Below are positions 6,338 to 14,075 of a stretch of DNA of 15,985 nucleotides, one piece after another. Every line of letters begins with the position of its first letter. Positions within the stretch are counted from its first letter, which is position 1. The position numbers were made by a program, and so were the translations under genes. This stretch comes from UBA2266 sp964406945 (GTDB lineage: Bacteria; Planctomycetota; Phycisphaerae; Sedimentisphaerales; Anaerobacaceae), in assembly GCA_964406945.1 (NCBI GenBank), contig CAYOTO010000063.1, positions 1 through 15,985 of the forward strand, in the 5' to 3' direction. The notes below the pieces were generated by a model, which was not told the origin of the DNA, did no database searches, and saw only the letters and a list, made by a program, of their open reading frames with translations.

Positions 6338-8767
6338 CTACCGAGCGACGACCATGACGTTATCGACGTCGGCGCCTTCGCGCCAACTGGTCATCCTGCC
6401 GCGAAATCGGATGCGCAGTTCGCTGATATCGGTGAGCACGAATCTTTCGCTGTGCCAGAGACCTTCCTTATCTTCAACAATGGGATGACGGCGGTTGCGA
6501 CGGTTGGGTCGCCATCTGTTGCCGTCCAGGCTTTCCATTTCCACCCATCCGTTGCCGGTGTTCACATCGAACGCCAGGTATTCGCGACGGTCCAGCGTCT
6601 TTTCGATGTACCAGTCGAAACTGACGACGGCGGTTGTTCGCCCAAGCAGGTTTATTTCGGTCGAGGTCAGTGTGGCATCGCGGGCCCGGCCTATCACTTC
6701 GGCACTGTGAAGCCCGTCGGTGCTGCGTATGCTCGAACGGAACCAGTCCCGCTGGCGATCCTCCACCCACAGCCCGTTCCAGCGTGAGAGCCACCGATAC
6801 CACTCGGCGCCGCTCGACTCGAAGCTGTCGTAGAAGACCAGCTTTTCCGGCGGCTCGTCCGTGACGATCACCTGCACGGCGCCGCTGACGGGGCCGTTGC
6901 CCGCGGCGTCGTCGACAGTAAGCGTGGCTGTATACGTCCCCGGCGAGTCGTACGTATGGCTTGTGGAGACTTGAGTCGAATCGACGCCGATTCCGTCGCT
7001 GGGATCGAAGTCCCAGCTATAGCTTGTGATTGCTATGTTGTCGGTCGACGCGGCCCCGTCGAATGCAGCGGCAACCCCGGTTTGAACTTCGATAGTCTCG
7101 CCCGCGACCACCACGGGCGGGTCGTTATCGTACACCTGTATTTGGTAAGCGGAGTTCTCAGGCTCACGACTGGTTTTGCCGCTCCTGTCCCTTGCGAGTA
7201 TGTAGTAGGTGATGATTCCGACCTCGTCCGATGCGGCGGTAAGATTCGCGGTCCACGTGTTGGCGGCGCCGGCGGCCATCGGCAGAGACATTTCTATGCC
7301 TGCGACAGGCACATACCGAACGACGACATTTGCAACGCCCAGATCGTCGGTTACCGTTGCTTCAATCCGAACCGATTCACCGGTAGTACCGACTGTATCG
7401 CCGGTTACGCTTTCAATAGCCGGCGATTGGGTATCGAGCGTTCCGTCGCAAGTCCAGCTAAGAGCGACCGGCGCATCGACCACACCCCAGCCGTATTCCA
7501 CGTCCCAACCGGCGGGCCCGACATCGCGGGCGGTTTCTTCGAGGGCGGCGCGGACTTCGGCTGTGGTTGTCGCGTTTCCGTTGGCGATAAGCAGTGCGGC
7601 AACGGCGGATACGTGAGGGGCGGCCATGGATGTCCCGATGTAACCGTGGTAGCCCCAGTTGTCATAGGAGCCGTAGAAGGTCTGCTGGACTATACTGTCG
7701 TTGTATCCGTCGCCGTTTTGATCGACGGTGTTGTCACCGCCGGGAGCCACAAGGTCCAGACTCTGTCCGTAACTCGAGTAATAGGTGCGCTGGAAGTCGT
7801 ACCTAACCGCTCCAACTGCAATGCAGTAGTTGTCGAATCCGGCGGGATACTGAATCGGGGATGCTCCGGAATTTCCGGCGGCGCAGACGATTACAATGCC
7901 TTTTTCGTGTGCGTACCTGCAGGCGTTTTCCAGGGTGCGGCTGATTCCGGGCCCGCCCAGGCTCATGTTGATTACGTGAGCCCCGTTGTCGGCCGCGAAC
8001 ATTATTCCATCCGCGACATCGGCATCCGTGCCCATTCCCTGTTCGTCCAGGACTTTTATGGGCATGATCGAACATTTATGGGCGATTCCGGCCGCACCCG
8101 AGGCGTTGTTGGTGCTCTGGGCGAGAATCCCGGCCACGTGTGTGCCGTGACCTTCGTCGTCGTTGGGGTGATCGTCTCGATTTACGAAGTCATGGCCGGG
8201 GACGAACACCGTATTTTCGAAATCCGGGGCCCGATAGTATTGCGGGTCGCGGCGCCTGCGAGATCGCTTGTAATCCTCGTAAGCGACGCCCGTATCGATT
8301 ACCGCGATAATCACGTTGGGATCCCCGGCAGTGATGTCCCATGCCTGCTCCATGCCGATTCCGCCGTAAACCGCATTGTCCAGATTCCACTGGAATATAT
8401 AGTAGGGATCGTTTGGAACTTCGAAAGCGTATCTGATGCAGTTGGCTTCGACGTACTCTACGGAAGGATCGTCTTTGTAGATTTCGATCATCTGCTCGAC
8501 GGTCATTCTGTTGGCGATCTTTAGCCGGCGGAATCTTCCCCGCAGGCTTCTGTATACTTCCGAGGCCCTGTGGCGGGAGTTCAGTTGATCGATGACGGCG
8601 GGGTCCACTGCGTCTTTGAATTTAACTACGATCTCTCCGGGCACGTAGTCCTGTCCGAGGATGCGGAGTTCGCGGGTGTGTATATCCTCCGCGGCCGCGA
8701 AGCCGATTCGGCCCGCAGCAAGCGTAAGCAACAGAACAACGCCCCCCATCCAGCATAGCCGCTTCAC
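6338..8767 (-). CDS. Secreted subtilisin-like serine protease (S8) with PKD domain
   Basis: An 809-residue exported protease. Residues 1-26 are a signal peptide; about 40-113 is an inhibitory prodomain of the fervidolysin type (VPGEIVVKF start). The S8 catalytic domain spans roughly 125-435, with Asp158 (VIDTG), His207 (GHGTH), oxyanion Asn299 (AAGNSG) and Ser380 (GTSMAAPH) all present, so it should be active. An arginine-rich insertion (KRSRRRR, 167-173) separates the Asp and His motifs. Then come an Ig-like beta domain (about 445-540), a PKD domain (about 550-640, DPP start, SYSWDF, TYTATLTV) and a C-terminal beta-rich domain (about 645-809) of the MAM/lectin-like type. The start codon is GTG 8767, with AAGGAG 8 bp upstream. 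It probably degrades extracellular protein; the accessory domains suggest substrate or surface binding. Promoter at 8831-8859. Confidence 0.93.
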   Translation of the reverse strand: MKRLCWMGGVVLLLTLAAGRIGFAAAEDIHTRELRILGQDYVPGEIVVKFKDAVDPAVIDQLNSRHRASEVYRSLRGRFRRLKIANRMTVEQMIEIYKDDPSVEYVEANCIRYAFEVPNDPYYIFQWNLDNAVYGGIGMEQAWDITAGDPNVIIAVIDTGVAYEDYKRSRRRRDPQYYRAPDFENTVFVPGHDFVNRDDHPNDDEGHGTHVAGILAQSTNNASGAAGIAHKCSIMPIKVLDEQGMGTDADVADGIMFAADNGAHVINMSLGGPGISRTLENACRYAHEKGIVIVCAAGNSGASPIQYPAGFDNYCIAVGAVRYDFQRTYYSSYGQSLDLVAPGGDNTVDQNGDGYNDSIVQQTFYGSYDNWGYHGYIGTSMAAPHVSAVAALLIANGNATTTAEVRAALEETARDVGPAGWDVEYGWGVVDAPVALSWTCDGTLDTQSPAIESVTGDTVGTTGESVRIEATVTDDLGVANVVVRYVPVAGIEMSLPMAAGAANTWTANLTAASDEVGIITYYILARDRSGKTSREPENSAYQIQVYDNDPPVVVAGETIEVQTGVAAAFDGAASTDNIAITSYSWDFDPSDGIGVDSTQVSTSHTYDSPGTYTATLTVDDAAGNGPVSGAVQVIVTDEPPEKLVFYDSFESSGAEWYRWLSRWNGLWVEDRQRDWFRSSIRSTDGLHSAEVIGRARDATLTSTEINLLGRTTAVVSFDWYIEKTLDRREYLAFDVNTGNGWVEMESLDGNRWRPNRRNRRHPIVEDKEGLWHSERFVLTDISELRIRFRGRMTSWREGADVDNVMVVAR

Positions 8768-8830
8768 TATGGGTGCTCCTTACCTGATACCGTTAAATTC
8801 ACGCCTCGCTCCTTCCGGAAAAGCGACGGC

Positions 8831-8859
8831 ATTATACTCGATTTCGACACTAACGGCAA
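8831..8859 (-). promoter_or_regulatory. Sigma70 promoter of the subtilase gene
   Basis: Minus strand TTGCCG (8859-8854), 17-bp spacer, perfect TATAAT (8836-8831). Predicted start near 8824, a leader of about 57 nt before GTG 8767. Confidence 0.68.
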
Positions 8860-9082
8860 GCACGATGAGCTGTGTGTGGACTTCCGCAGCTTGCGTGTTG
8901 CCGCGAGATTGCATGGAGGCGATGCTGTTATGCGATAATAGCGGGCGAAATGTCCGATAGTATTGTGCGGTCCTGGCTTTAAGGCTGCAATTCTGTTATG
9001 AGTATGATAGAACCTGCGGCCTTCGAAGCACAGCCTGAAGGGGCCGGGAATCAAAAAAAAATTGTGAAAAGTCGAGAAGATT

Positions 9083-9643
9083 ATGGGCGAGCACGTTTGT
9101 CCCTGGTGGATGGGCTATGTACTTCTTAATCCGTTGCGAAAATGGGGCCAGTCCCCGCGCAAAATACTCGGTCCGCACATCCGAAACGGGGACACCGTTC
9201 TCGACGTTGGTTCGGCGATGGGGTTTTTCAGTCTGGAAGCGGCCCGGCTGACAGGCGCAGGCGGCAGGGTGGTCTGTGTGGATATGCAGGCTAAGATGAT
9301 CGAGAAACTTCGCCGTCGCGCCGAGAAAGCGAATCTTCAGGACCGCATCGAGGCGAGGGTCTGCACGGCGGATTCGCTGAAAATTGACGATCTGGCCGAC
9401 AGCGTCGATCTGGCTCTGAGCATTTTCGTTGCCCACGAAGTACCCGATGTCGACCGGTATTTCAGAGAGATCGCTCACAGCCTCAAACCGGGCGGCAGGT
9501 TGCTTTTGTCGGAGCCGAAATTCCATGTAAGCTGCGAAGAGTTCGACCTAACCGTCGAATCAGCCCTGGCCGCGGGGTTGGAAGTGGTCGACAGGCCGAA
9601 AATCCGGATGAGTCTGACCGTTCTGCTTGCAGCAAAAGATTAA
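9083..9643 (+). CDS. Class I SAM-dependent methyltransferase
   Basis: A 186-residue single-domain Rossmann methyltransferase. After an unusual N terminus with HVCPWW (4-9) comes motif I, VLDVGSAMG (39-47), the glycine-rich SAM-binding loop. Asp67 (CVDMQAKM), at the end of strand 2, is placed to bind the SAM ribose. Later, LADSVDLAL and LKPGGRLLLSEP match motifs IV to VI of the family. The length is typical of the small UbiE-like group. The methyl acceptor cannot be read from the sequence. Cys6 and the two Trp that follow resemble a subgroup common in anaerobes whose function is not settled. The ribosome binding site is weak (GAGAAG, 4-9 bp from the ATG). A possible promoter is TTGCAT 8909 / GATAAT 8934 at a long 19-bp spacing. 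Divergent from the subtilase. Confidence 0.87.
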   Translation: MGEHVCPWWMGYVLLNPLRKWGQSPRKILGPHIRNGDTVLDVGSAMGFFSLEAARLTGAGGRVVCVDMQAKMIEKLRRRAEKANLQDRIEARVCTADSLKIDDLADSVDLALSIFVAHEVPDVDRYFREIAHSLKPGGRLLLSEPKFHVSCEEFDLTVESALAAGLEVVDRPKIRMSLTVLLAAKD

Positions 9644-9673
9644 GCAGCAAGTTTGAAAAAAATCCCGGATTGC

Positions 9674-9703
9674 TTGATTGGGGGTCGATCTTTTTGGTAG
9701 AAT
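9674..9703 (+). promoter_or_regulatory. Promoter of the small-RNA candidate downstream of the methyltransferase
   Basis: TTGATT (9674-9679), 18-bp spacer, TAGAAT (9698-9703), starting 30 bp after the methyltransferase stop. No protein frame begins between here and the terminator at 9779. Confidence 0.42.
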
Positions 9704-9709
9704 AGCGTC

Positions 9710-9828
9710 GTTGCCTACGCAAAATCTATTACTTACGATTCGGAGTTAATCTCTGGAAATAACGGCGCAGTGCAACAAGGAGGCAGGGTGATGCGAGTGT
9801 AGGCTGGTCCGCCTGCCTCCCTTTTTAT
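9710..9828 (+). ncRNA. Candidate small RNA of about 120 nt with its own terminator
   Basis: A unit bounded by a promoter and a terminator, with no meaningful reading frame. The 5' GTTGC (9710-9714) is complementary to GCAAC (9772-9776), closing a domain of about 65 nt just before the terminator stem. It lacks the signal-recognition-particle GGAAG tetraloop region and other landmarks of housekeeping RNAs that I can check. Alternatively, the hairpin simply terminates the methyltransferase transcript and this is a long 3' UTR. Confidence 0.4.
9779..9827 (+). terminator. Intrinsic terminator
   Basis: Perfect 9-bp stem GGAGGCAGG/CCTGCCTCC (9779-9787 and 9812-9820), 24-nt loop, then CTTTTTATTT. 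It ends the 9710 unit or the methyltransferase transcript. Confidence 0.75.
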
Positions 9829-9911
9829 TTCCTTCCGGCTTCCAGCCCAATCCTTCTACCGCCGAAAGATGCCTTTATAGGCTTCATTTGCTCGAATATG
9901 GCAGGTCTTTG

Positions 9912-9940
9912 TTGACGAAAACCGGCTCGGCGGCTAAGCT
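9912..9940 (+). promoter_or_regulatory. Promoter of aspS
   Basis: TTGACG (9912-9917), 17-bp spacer, TAAGCT (9935-9940). Expected start near 9948, a leader of about 80 nt. Within the leader a short GAATC/GATTC hairpin (9983-9995) precedes six T (9999-10004), too weak to call as an attenuator. Confidence 0.5.
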
Positions 9941-10027
9941 ATGGGACTGTCAAAAACGCCGGGCAGAGCGAATATCTTTGCCGAATCGACGATTCAGCTT
10001 TTTTGAAATACTTTGGAAAGATCTGGA

Positions 10028-11845
10028 ATGCTCAAAAGAACTAAGACGTGTGGTAAACTCAGACTGAACGACGCCGGAGCCCGGGTAACGCTGGCCGGCT
10101 GGGTCCATTCTTACCGCGATCACGGAAATCTCGTATTCATCGACCTTCGCGACCGCGAGGGCATAACTCAGGTCGTCTTCAACCCGGAAGTCGACGCCGA
10201 GATGCACAAGGTTGCCCGCACGCTCCGCTGCGAATGGGTGATCGCCGTCAAGGGCGAGGTTCAGCCCAGAAGCGAAGGCATGGAGAACCCGAAACTGCCG
10301 ACCGGTCAGATCGAAGTTTCGGCCCGCAAGCTCGAAATACTCAACACGGCCAAGACTCCGCCATTCGAGTTCGAAAACGCCGAGAAGACCGGCGAAGAGC
10401 TGCGTCTTGCCAGCCGGTATGTCGATTTGCGTCGCCCGGAAATGCAGAAGAAGCTACAGATTCGCCATCGCACGACCAAGGTCGTCCGCGATTATTTCGA
10501 CCAGCTCGGATTCTGGGAAATCGAGACGCCGATGCTCGCCAAGAGTACACCCGAGGGGGCCAGGGACTTTCTGGTGCCGAGCCGGCTCAATCCCAACTGC
10601 TTCTACGCTCTGCCGCAGTCGCCTCAGTTGTTCAAGCAGATACTAATGATCTCCGGCACGGACAAGTATTTTCAGATTGTCCGCTGTTTCCGCGATGAGG
10701 ATCCCCGATCCGACCGTCAGGCCGAGTTTACGCAGATAGACGTGGAAATGAGCTTTGTCGACGTCAACGACGTTATCACCGTGCACGAGAATCTGGTCGC
10801 GAAGGTCTGGAAGCACATTCTGGGAATCGACGTGGCTCTGCCGATGCGTCGGATGACCTACAAAGAAGCGATGGACAGCTACGGGACGGACCGGCCCGAC
10901 CTGCGATTCGATATGAAGCTGCAGGAGGTCACGGACATCGCGAAGGAAACCTCTTTCAAGGTCTTCACGTCCGTTACGGAAAAGGGCGGCATCGTCAAGG
11001 GTCTTTGCGCTCCTGCTGCCGCGGACAAATACTCTCGCAGCGACATCGAGAAGGTTCTGACCCGCTTCGTCGGCGATTACGGGGCAAAGGGCCTGGCCTG
11101 GACGCGGGTGGTCAAGGAAGACGACAAGCTTGCGTTTTTCGGCGGAAGCGCCAAGTTCTTCAGCGTCGAACAGCAGCAGCAGGTAGTCGCCCGTTTCGAC
11201 GCCTGCGAAGGCGACCTTCTGCTGTTCGTGGCGGATACCGAGGCGACCGTCAACAAGTCACTTGCGCCGCTGCGGTGCAAGCTCGGCCGCGAACTCGGGC
11301 TTTACAATCCCAAAGCCTTCGAATTCGTCTGGATCGTGGATTTCCCGTTGTTCGAGTGGAACGAGGACGAGAAGCGGTACGATTCCCTGCATCACCCGTT
11401 CACGGCCCCGGTTCCCGACGATCTCGAGAAGCTCGAATCCGATCCGGCCAATATAACATCGCAGGCTTACGACATAGTCGTCAACGGTTCGGAAATCGGC
11501 GGTGGCAGCGTTCGTATTCACAACCCCGAGGTTCAGCAGAAGGTGTTCGATCTGCTCAACATCTCGCGTGAGCAGGCCGAGCAGCGATTCGGATTCTTCC
11601 TCAAGGCTCTCGATTACGGGGCGCCTCCGCACGGCGGGATCGCCTTCGGACTCGACAGGCTCGTGATGCTGCTGACCGGAACCGAGAACATTCGCGATGT
11701 GATAGCATTCCCGAAGACCCAGCGGGGACAGTGCCTGTTGACCGAGGCGCCGAGCGAAGTAGATCCCAAACAGCTCGACGAGCTTAATCTTCGTATGCAG
11801 AAGCATTCGCACACCGCGTCCGAACAGCAGTCCGACAATAGCTGA
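10028..11845 (+). CDS. aspS: Aspartyl-tRNA synthetase, probably non-discriminating
   Basis: A 605-residue class II synthetase of the bacterial AspRS type, charging tRNA with aspartate in the cytoplasm. The N-terminal OB fold (about 1-110) binds the anticodon; the catalytic domain follows, with motif 2 (RCFRDEDPRSDRQAEFTQID), a long bacterial GAD-type insertion in the middle, and motif 3 (GIAFGLDRLVMLLTG) near the C terminus. In the anticodon-binding domain, His32 (RDHG) and Gly84 (SEGMENP) sit where non-discriminating AspRS enzymes carry His and Gly and the E. coli discriminating enzyme carries Leu and Lys. It may therefore also make Asp-tRNA(Asn) for GatCAB amidation; this is an inference. 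The frame opens at a TTG at 10013; I use ATG 10028, with GGAAAG upstream. The sensor kinase follows after 26 bp. Confidence 0.95.
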   Translation: MLKRTKTCGKLRLNDAGARVTLAGWVHSYRDHGNLVFIDLRDREGITQVVFNPEVDAEMHKVARTLRCEWVIAVKGEVQPRSEGMENPKLPTGQIEVSARKLEILNTAKTPPFEFENAEKTGEELRLASRYVDLRRPEMQKKLQIRHRTTKVVRDYFDQLGFWEIETPMLAKSTPEGARDFLVPSRLNPNCFYALPQSPQLFKQILMISGTDKYFQIVRCFRDEDPRSDRQAEFTQIDVEMSFVDVNDVITVHENLVAKVWKHILGIDVALPMRRMTYKEAMDSYGTDRPDLRFDMKLQEVTDIAKETSFKVFTSVTEKGGIVKGLCAPAAADKYSRSDIEKVLTRFVGDYGAKGLAWTRVVKEDDKLAFFGGSAKFFSVEQQQQVVARFDACEGDLLLFVADTEATVNKSLAPLRCKLGRELGLYNPKAFEFVWIVDFPLFEWNEDEKRYDSLHHPFTAPVPDDLEKLESDPANITSQAYDIVVNGSEIGGGSVRIHNPEVQQKVFDLLNISREQAEQRFGFFLKALDYGAPPHGGIAFGLDRLVMLLTGTENIRDVIAFPKTQRGQCLLTEAPSEVDPKQLDELNLRMQKHSHTASEQQSDNS

Positions 11846-11871
11846 CGAAGGCCCGTTTTGAGCCGACAGTG

Positions 11872-13497
11872 ATGCGAATCAGACTCAATCACATTTGGCA
11901 TAGATTTCTAAAGGTGCTGGGCCTGTGGCCGCTGTCACTGGCGAAGAAGTGCCGCCTGATGTTCGGGGCTGCGGTGGTCTTCACGGTCCTGATCGCCCTG
12001 GTCCTGCCCTACGTGTGGATGGGCAAGCTCAACATGAAGGGTTATCTGGATACCGAGCGGGGCAAGGCCGACACGCTTCTGTACAGAAATCATTTTCGCA
12101 TCAAACCTACAGGTCAGACTCAACCGGCGGCTCTGGACCAATCCGGCCTTCCGATCGAGCCCAACGAGCCTCATGTCCGCTGGTTGCGGTTTTCCAAGCC
12201 TGAGACCGAACAGCTTGGAACGCTCACGCCCGATCAGGCGGAGGCCGTCAAGTCCCTGCTCAAGGATGAGGGTCGCAACGATATGATCACTTATGACGAG
12301 GCGGGATCGCACCATAAGAGCACGTACGTTCGGGTCGTACGCGCGACGGATAATTGCATTACATGCCACAATTCCGAGGGTCTTGGCAAGGCGTTGGCGG
12401 ATAACGAGCTGATCGGGGCGATTGTGATCGAACGCATGATTCGGGACATCGACAACACGACCTGGCTCAATCGCGTTATGATAATGTTCGCCGGCATTAT
12501 CGCCGGCACGGGCGCGATAGTGGCTTTCTACTGGATTACTCAGCGGGTGATTCTACGGCCGATTCGTCAGCTTCGGGCTCTTGCGAACAACGTGGCTGAG
12601 GGTAATCTCGATATTAGAAGCTCGATCAAGACCGGCGATGAGTACGAGAAACTCGCTAATGCATTCAATCACATGCTCGATACGATCCAGGCGACGCAGG
12701 AGCGGGTAACCAGGGCCAACGCCGAACTGGATGCGAAGATAGCCGAACTTTCCGAGCGGAACATCGAGTTGCTCAAGGCCAACCGCATCAAAAGCGAATT
12801 TCTGGCGAACATGTCGCACGAATTCCGCACGCCGCTGAACGCCATCCTCGGTTTTGCCCAGGTAATTCGGGAGAAACCGGCGGTGCTGAAGAATGAAAAG
12901 GGCCAGCGATACGCCGAGAACATTATCTCCAGCGGCAATCGGCTGCTGAACATGATCAACGATCTGCTGGACCTGGCAAAGACCCAGGCCGGCAAGATGG
13001 ATTTGCACCTGGAGGAGATTACGGCGTCCGAGCTTATCAAGCGGCTGGTTTCCTCGTTTTCTCTGCTGACCAAGGACAAGAAGATCAAGGTACGGACAAA
13101 TATCGACAAGCAGATCCCGCCGCTGATGACCGATGCCGGCAAAGTTCAGCAGATACTTTACAACTTCTTCAGCAATGCGGTGAAATTTACGCCCGCCCGG
13201 GGCAGAATCGAATTGACCGCGTCGATGGTGGGCGAAAAGACCGTGCGACTGGCCGTAACCGATACAGGTTGTGGAATCGCGCCCGAAGAGCAGGACGCGA
13301 TATTCGAAAAATTTCATCAGGTCGACGCGTCGATAACCCGCGAATCCGCCGGAAGCGGGCTGGGTCTGACGATCAGCAAGGAACTGGCGTCGATGCTGGC
13401 AGGTAGTATAGGCCTCGAGAGCGAACCCGGCAAAGGCTCGACCTTCTGGCTCGACATGCCGGTAGCACTGGGTTCGGAGCAGGCTCAGCAGTCCTGA
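11872..13497 (+). CDS. Membrane sensor histidine kinase with haem-c (CxxCH) sensory domain
   Basis: A 541-residue kinase. TM1 at about 30-48 and TM2 at about 199-221 enclose an extracytoplasmic domain of the Tll0287-like (DUF3365) type, which contains CITCH (Cys162, Cys165, His166), a covalent haem-c attachment motif. HAMP (about 222-275), a coiled coil (about 270-308), HisKA with phospho-acceptor His316 (MSHEFRTP), and HATPase follow: N box Asn435, G1 DTGCG (464-468), F box FEKFH, G2 GSGLGL (494-499). All catalytic boxes are present. It should sense a redox or gaseous signal through haem and phosphorylate an unseen response regulator; none is adjacent. GTG 11869 is possible, but ATG 11872 is preferred; neither has a clear ribosome binding site, which with the 26-bp gap suggests co-transcription and perhaps coupling with aspS. 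No clear terminator follows. Confidence 0.92.
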   Translation: MRIRLNHIWHRFLKVLGLWPLSLAKKCRLMFGAAVVFTVLIALVLPYVWMGKLNMKGYLDTERGKADTLLYRNHFRIKPTGQTQPAALDQSGLPIEPNEPHVRWLRFSKPETEQLGTLTPDQAEAVKSLLKDEGRNDMITYDEAGSHHKSTYVRVVRATDNCITCHNSEGLGKALADNELIGAIVIERMIRDIDNTTWLNRVMIMFAGIIAGTGAIVAFYWITQRVILRPIRQLRALANNVAEGNLDIRSSIKTGDEYEKLANAFNHMLDTIQATQERVTRANAELDAKIAELSERNIELLKANRIKSEFLANMSHEFRTPLNAILGFAQVIREKPAVLKNEKGQRYAENIISSGNRLLNMINDLLDLAKTQAGKMDLHLEEITASELIKRLVSSFSLLTKDKKIKVRTNIDKQIPPLMTDAGKVQQILYNFFSNAVKFTPARGRIELTASMVGEKTVRLAVTDTGCGIAPEEQDAIFEKFHQVDASITRESAGSGLGLTISKELASMLAGSIGLESEPGKGSTFWLDMPVALGSEQAQQS

Positions 13498-13565
13498 CTA
13501 TCGGCAACTGCGAAGTTTCGCCTGCGGTTGTTGGTGACAACGAACCGCGAAAGGATGCCAGGTTT

Positions 13566-13768
13566 GTCATGAACAGCGCAGCGAAGCATCTGGATTGCGA
13601 AGTAGAAGTCGGTTGCGATTGCGAACATGATGTTTCATGCGAGGGCCAGATCCTTCACGGCGCTCCGCTTGTTCAGGATGACAAGTGTAGTGTGGCCTTG
13701 TTCAGGGTGACAGGCGATGGTGTGTGCTCGTTCAGGATGACAGGCGTAGCGTGGGCCTGTTCAGGATG
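13566..13768. repeat. Intergenic inverted-repeat element, copy 1 of a tandem pair
   Basis: Left arm 13566-13591 (GTCATGAACAGCGCAGCGAA onward) and right arm 13648-13682 (AGATCCTTCACGG to GTTCAGGATGAC) are imperfectly complementary. Then come tail units GTTCAGGRTGACAGGC to about 13768. It matches copy 2 (13798-14000) with about nine differences over some 200 bp and no gaps, and shares its centre with the element at 2303-2453. The open frame through it (from 13569) is a by-product of the repeat. The preceding 13498-13565 holds no gene. Confidence 0.85.
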
Positions 13769-13797
13769 ACAGGCGGATACGAAGGAACGCTCGATTT

Positions 13798-14000
13798 GTC
13801 ATGCTGAGCGCAGCGAAGCATCTGGGTTGCGAAGTAGAAGTTGGTTGCGATTGCGAACATGATGTTTCATGCGAGGGCCAGATCCTTCACGGCGCTCCGC
13901 TTGTTCAGGATGACAAGCGTAGTGTGGCCTGGTTCAGGGTGACAGGCGGTGGTGTGTGCTTGTTCAGGATGACAGGCGTAGCGTGGGCCTGTTCAGGATG
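13798..14000. repeat. Intergenic inverted-repeat element, copy 2 of a tandem pair
   Basis: Left arm 13798-13823 (GTCATGCTGAGCGCAGCGAA onward) is closer to the general form of the family than copy 1. Right arm 13880-13914; tail with GTTCAGGRTGACAGGC units to about 14000. The start-to-start distance from copy 1 is 232 bp. The two copies look like a recent segmental duplication. The peptidase promoter begins about 15 bp after it ends. Confidence 0.85.
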
Positions 14001-14014
14001 CCGAGAAGGGGTGG

Positions 14015-14043
14015 TTGACATAAGAGGTGCGTGGGATCAGAAT
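14015..14043 (+). promoter_or_regulatory. Sigma70 promoter of the S9 peptidase
   Basis: Perfect TTGACA (14015-14020), 17-bp spacer, CAGAAT (14038-14043). Predicted start near 14050, a 26-nt leader containing AGGAG 7 bp before the ATG. Confidence 0.6.
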
Positions 14044-14075
14044 AAGAGCGATATTGAAGATTCAGGAGAAGTATT

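Noticed and set aside
6956..8524. 522-residue open frame on the plus strand
   Set aside because: It lies wholly antisense to the subtilase gene, which has intact catalytic motifs, signal peptide, ribosome binding site and promoter. The antisense product shows no domain and is a by-product of GC-biased codon use.
9710..9828. Signal recognition particle (4.5S) RNA
   Set aside because: The size is about right and GTGTAGGCTGG is superficially similar, but the conserved GGAAG-containing apical loop and long rod-like pairing are missing.
9983..10004. Attenuator in the aspS leader
   Set aside because: A 5-bp GAATC/GATTC hairpin followed by six T is too weak to terminate reliably, and no anti-terminator or T-box feature was seen.
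13498..13560. Terminator after the sensor kinase
   Set aside because: CAACTGCG and CGGTTG, and GTTG with CAAC, allow only imperfect short stems and no T-run follows.
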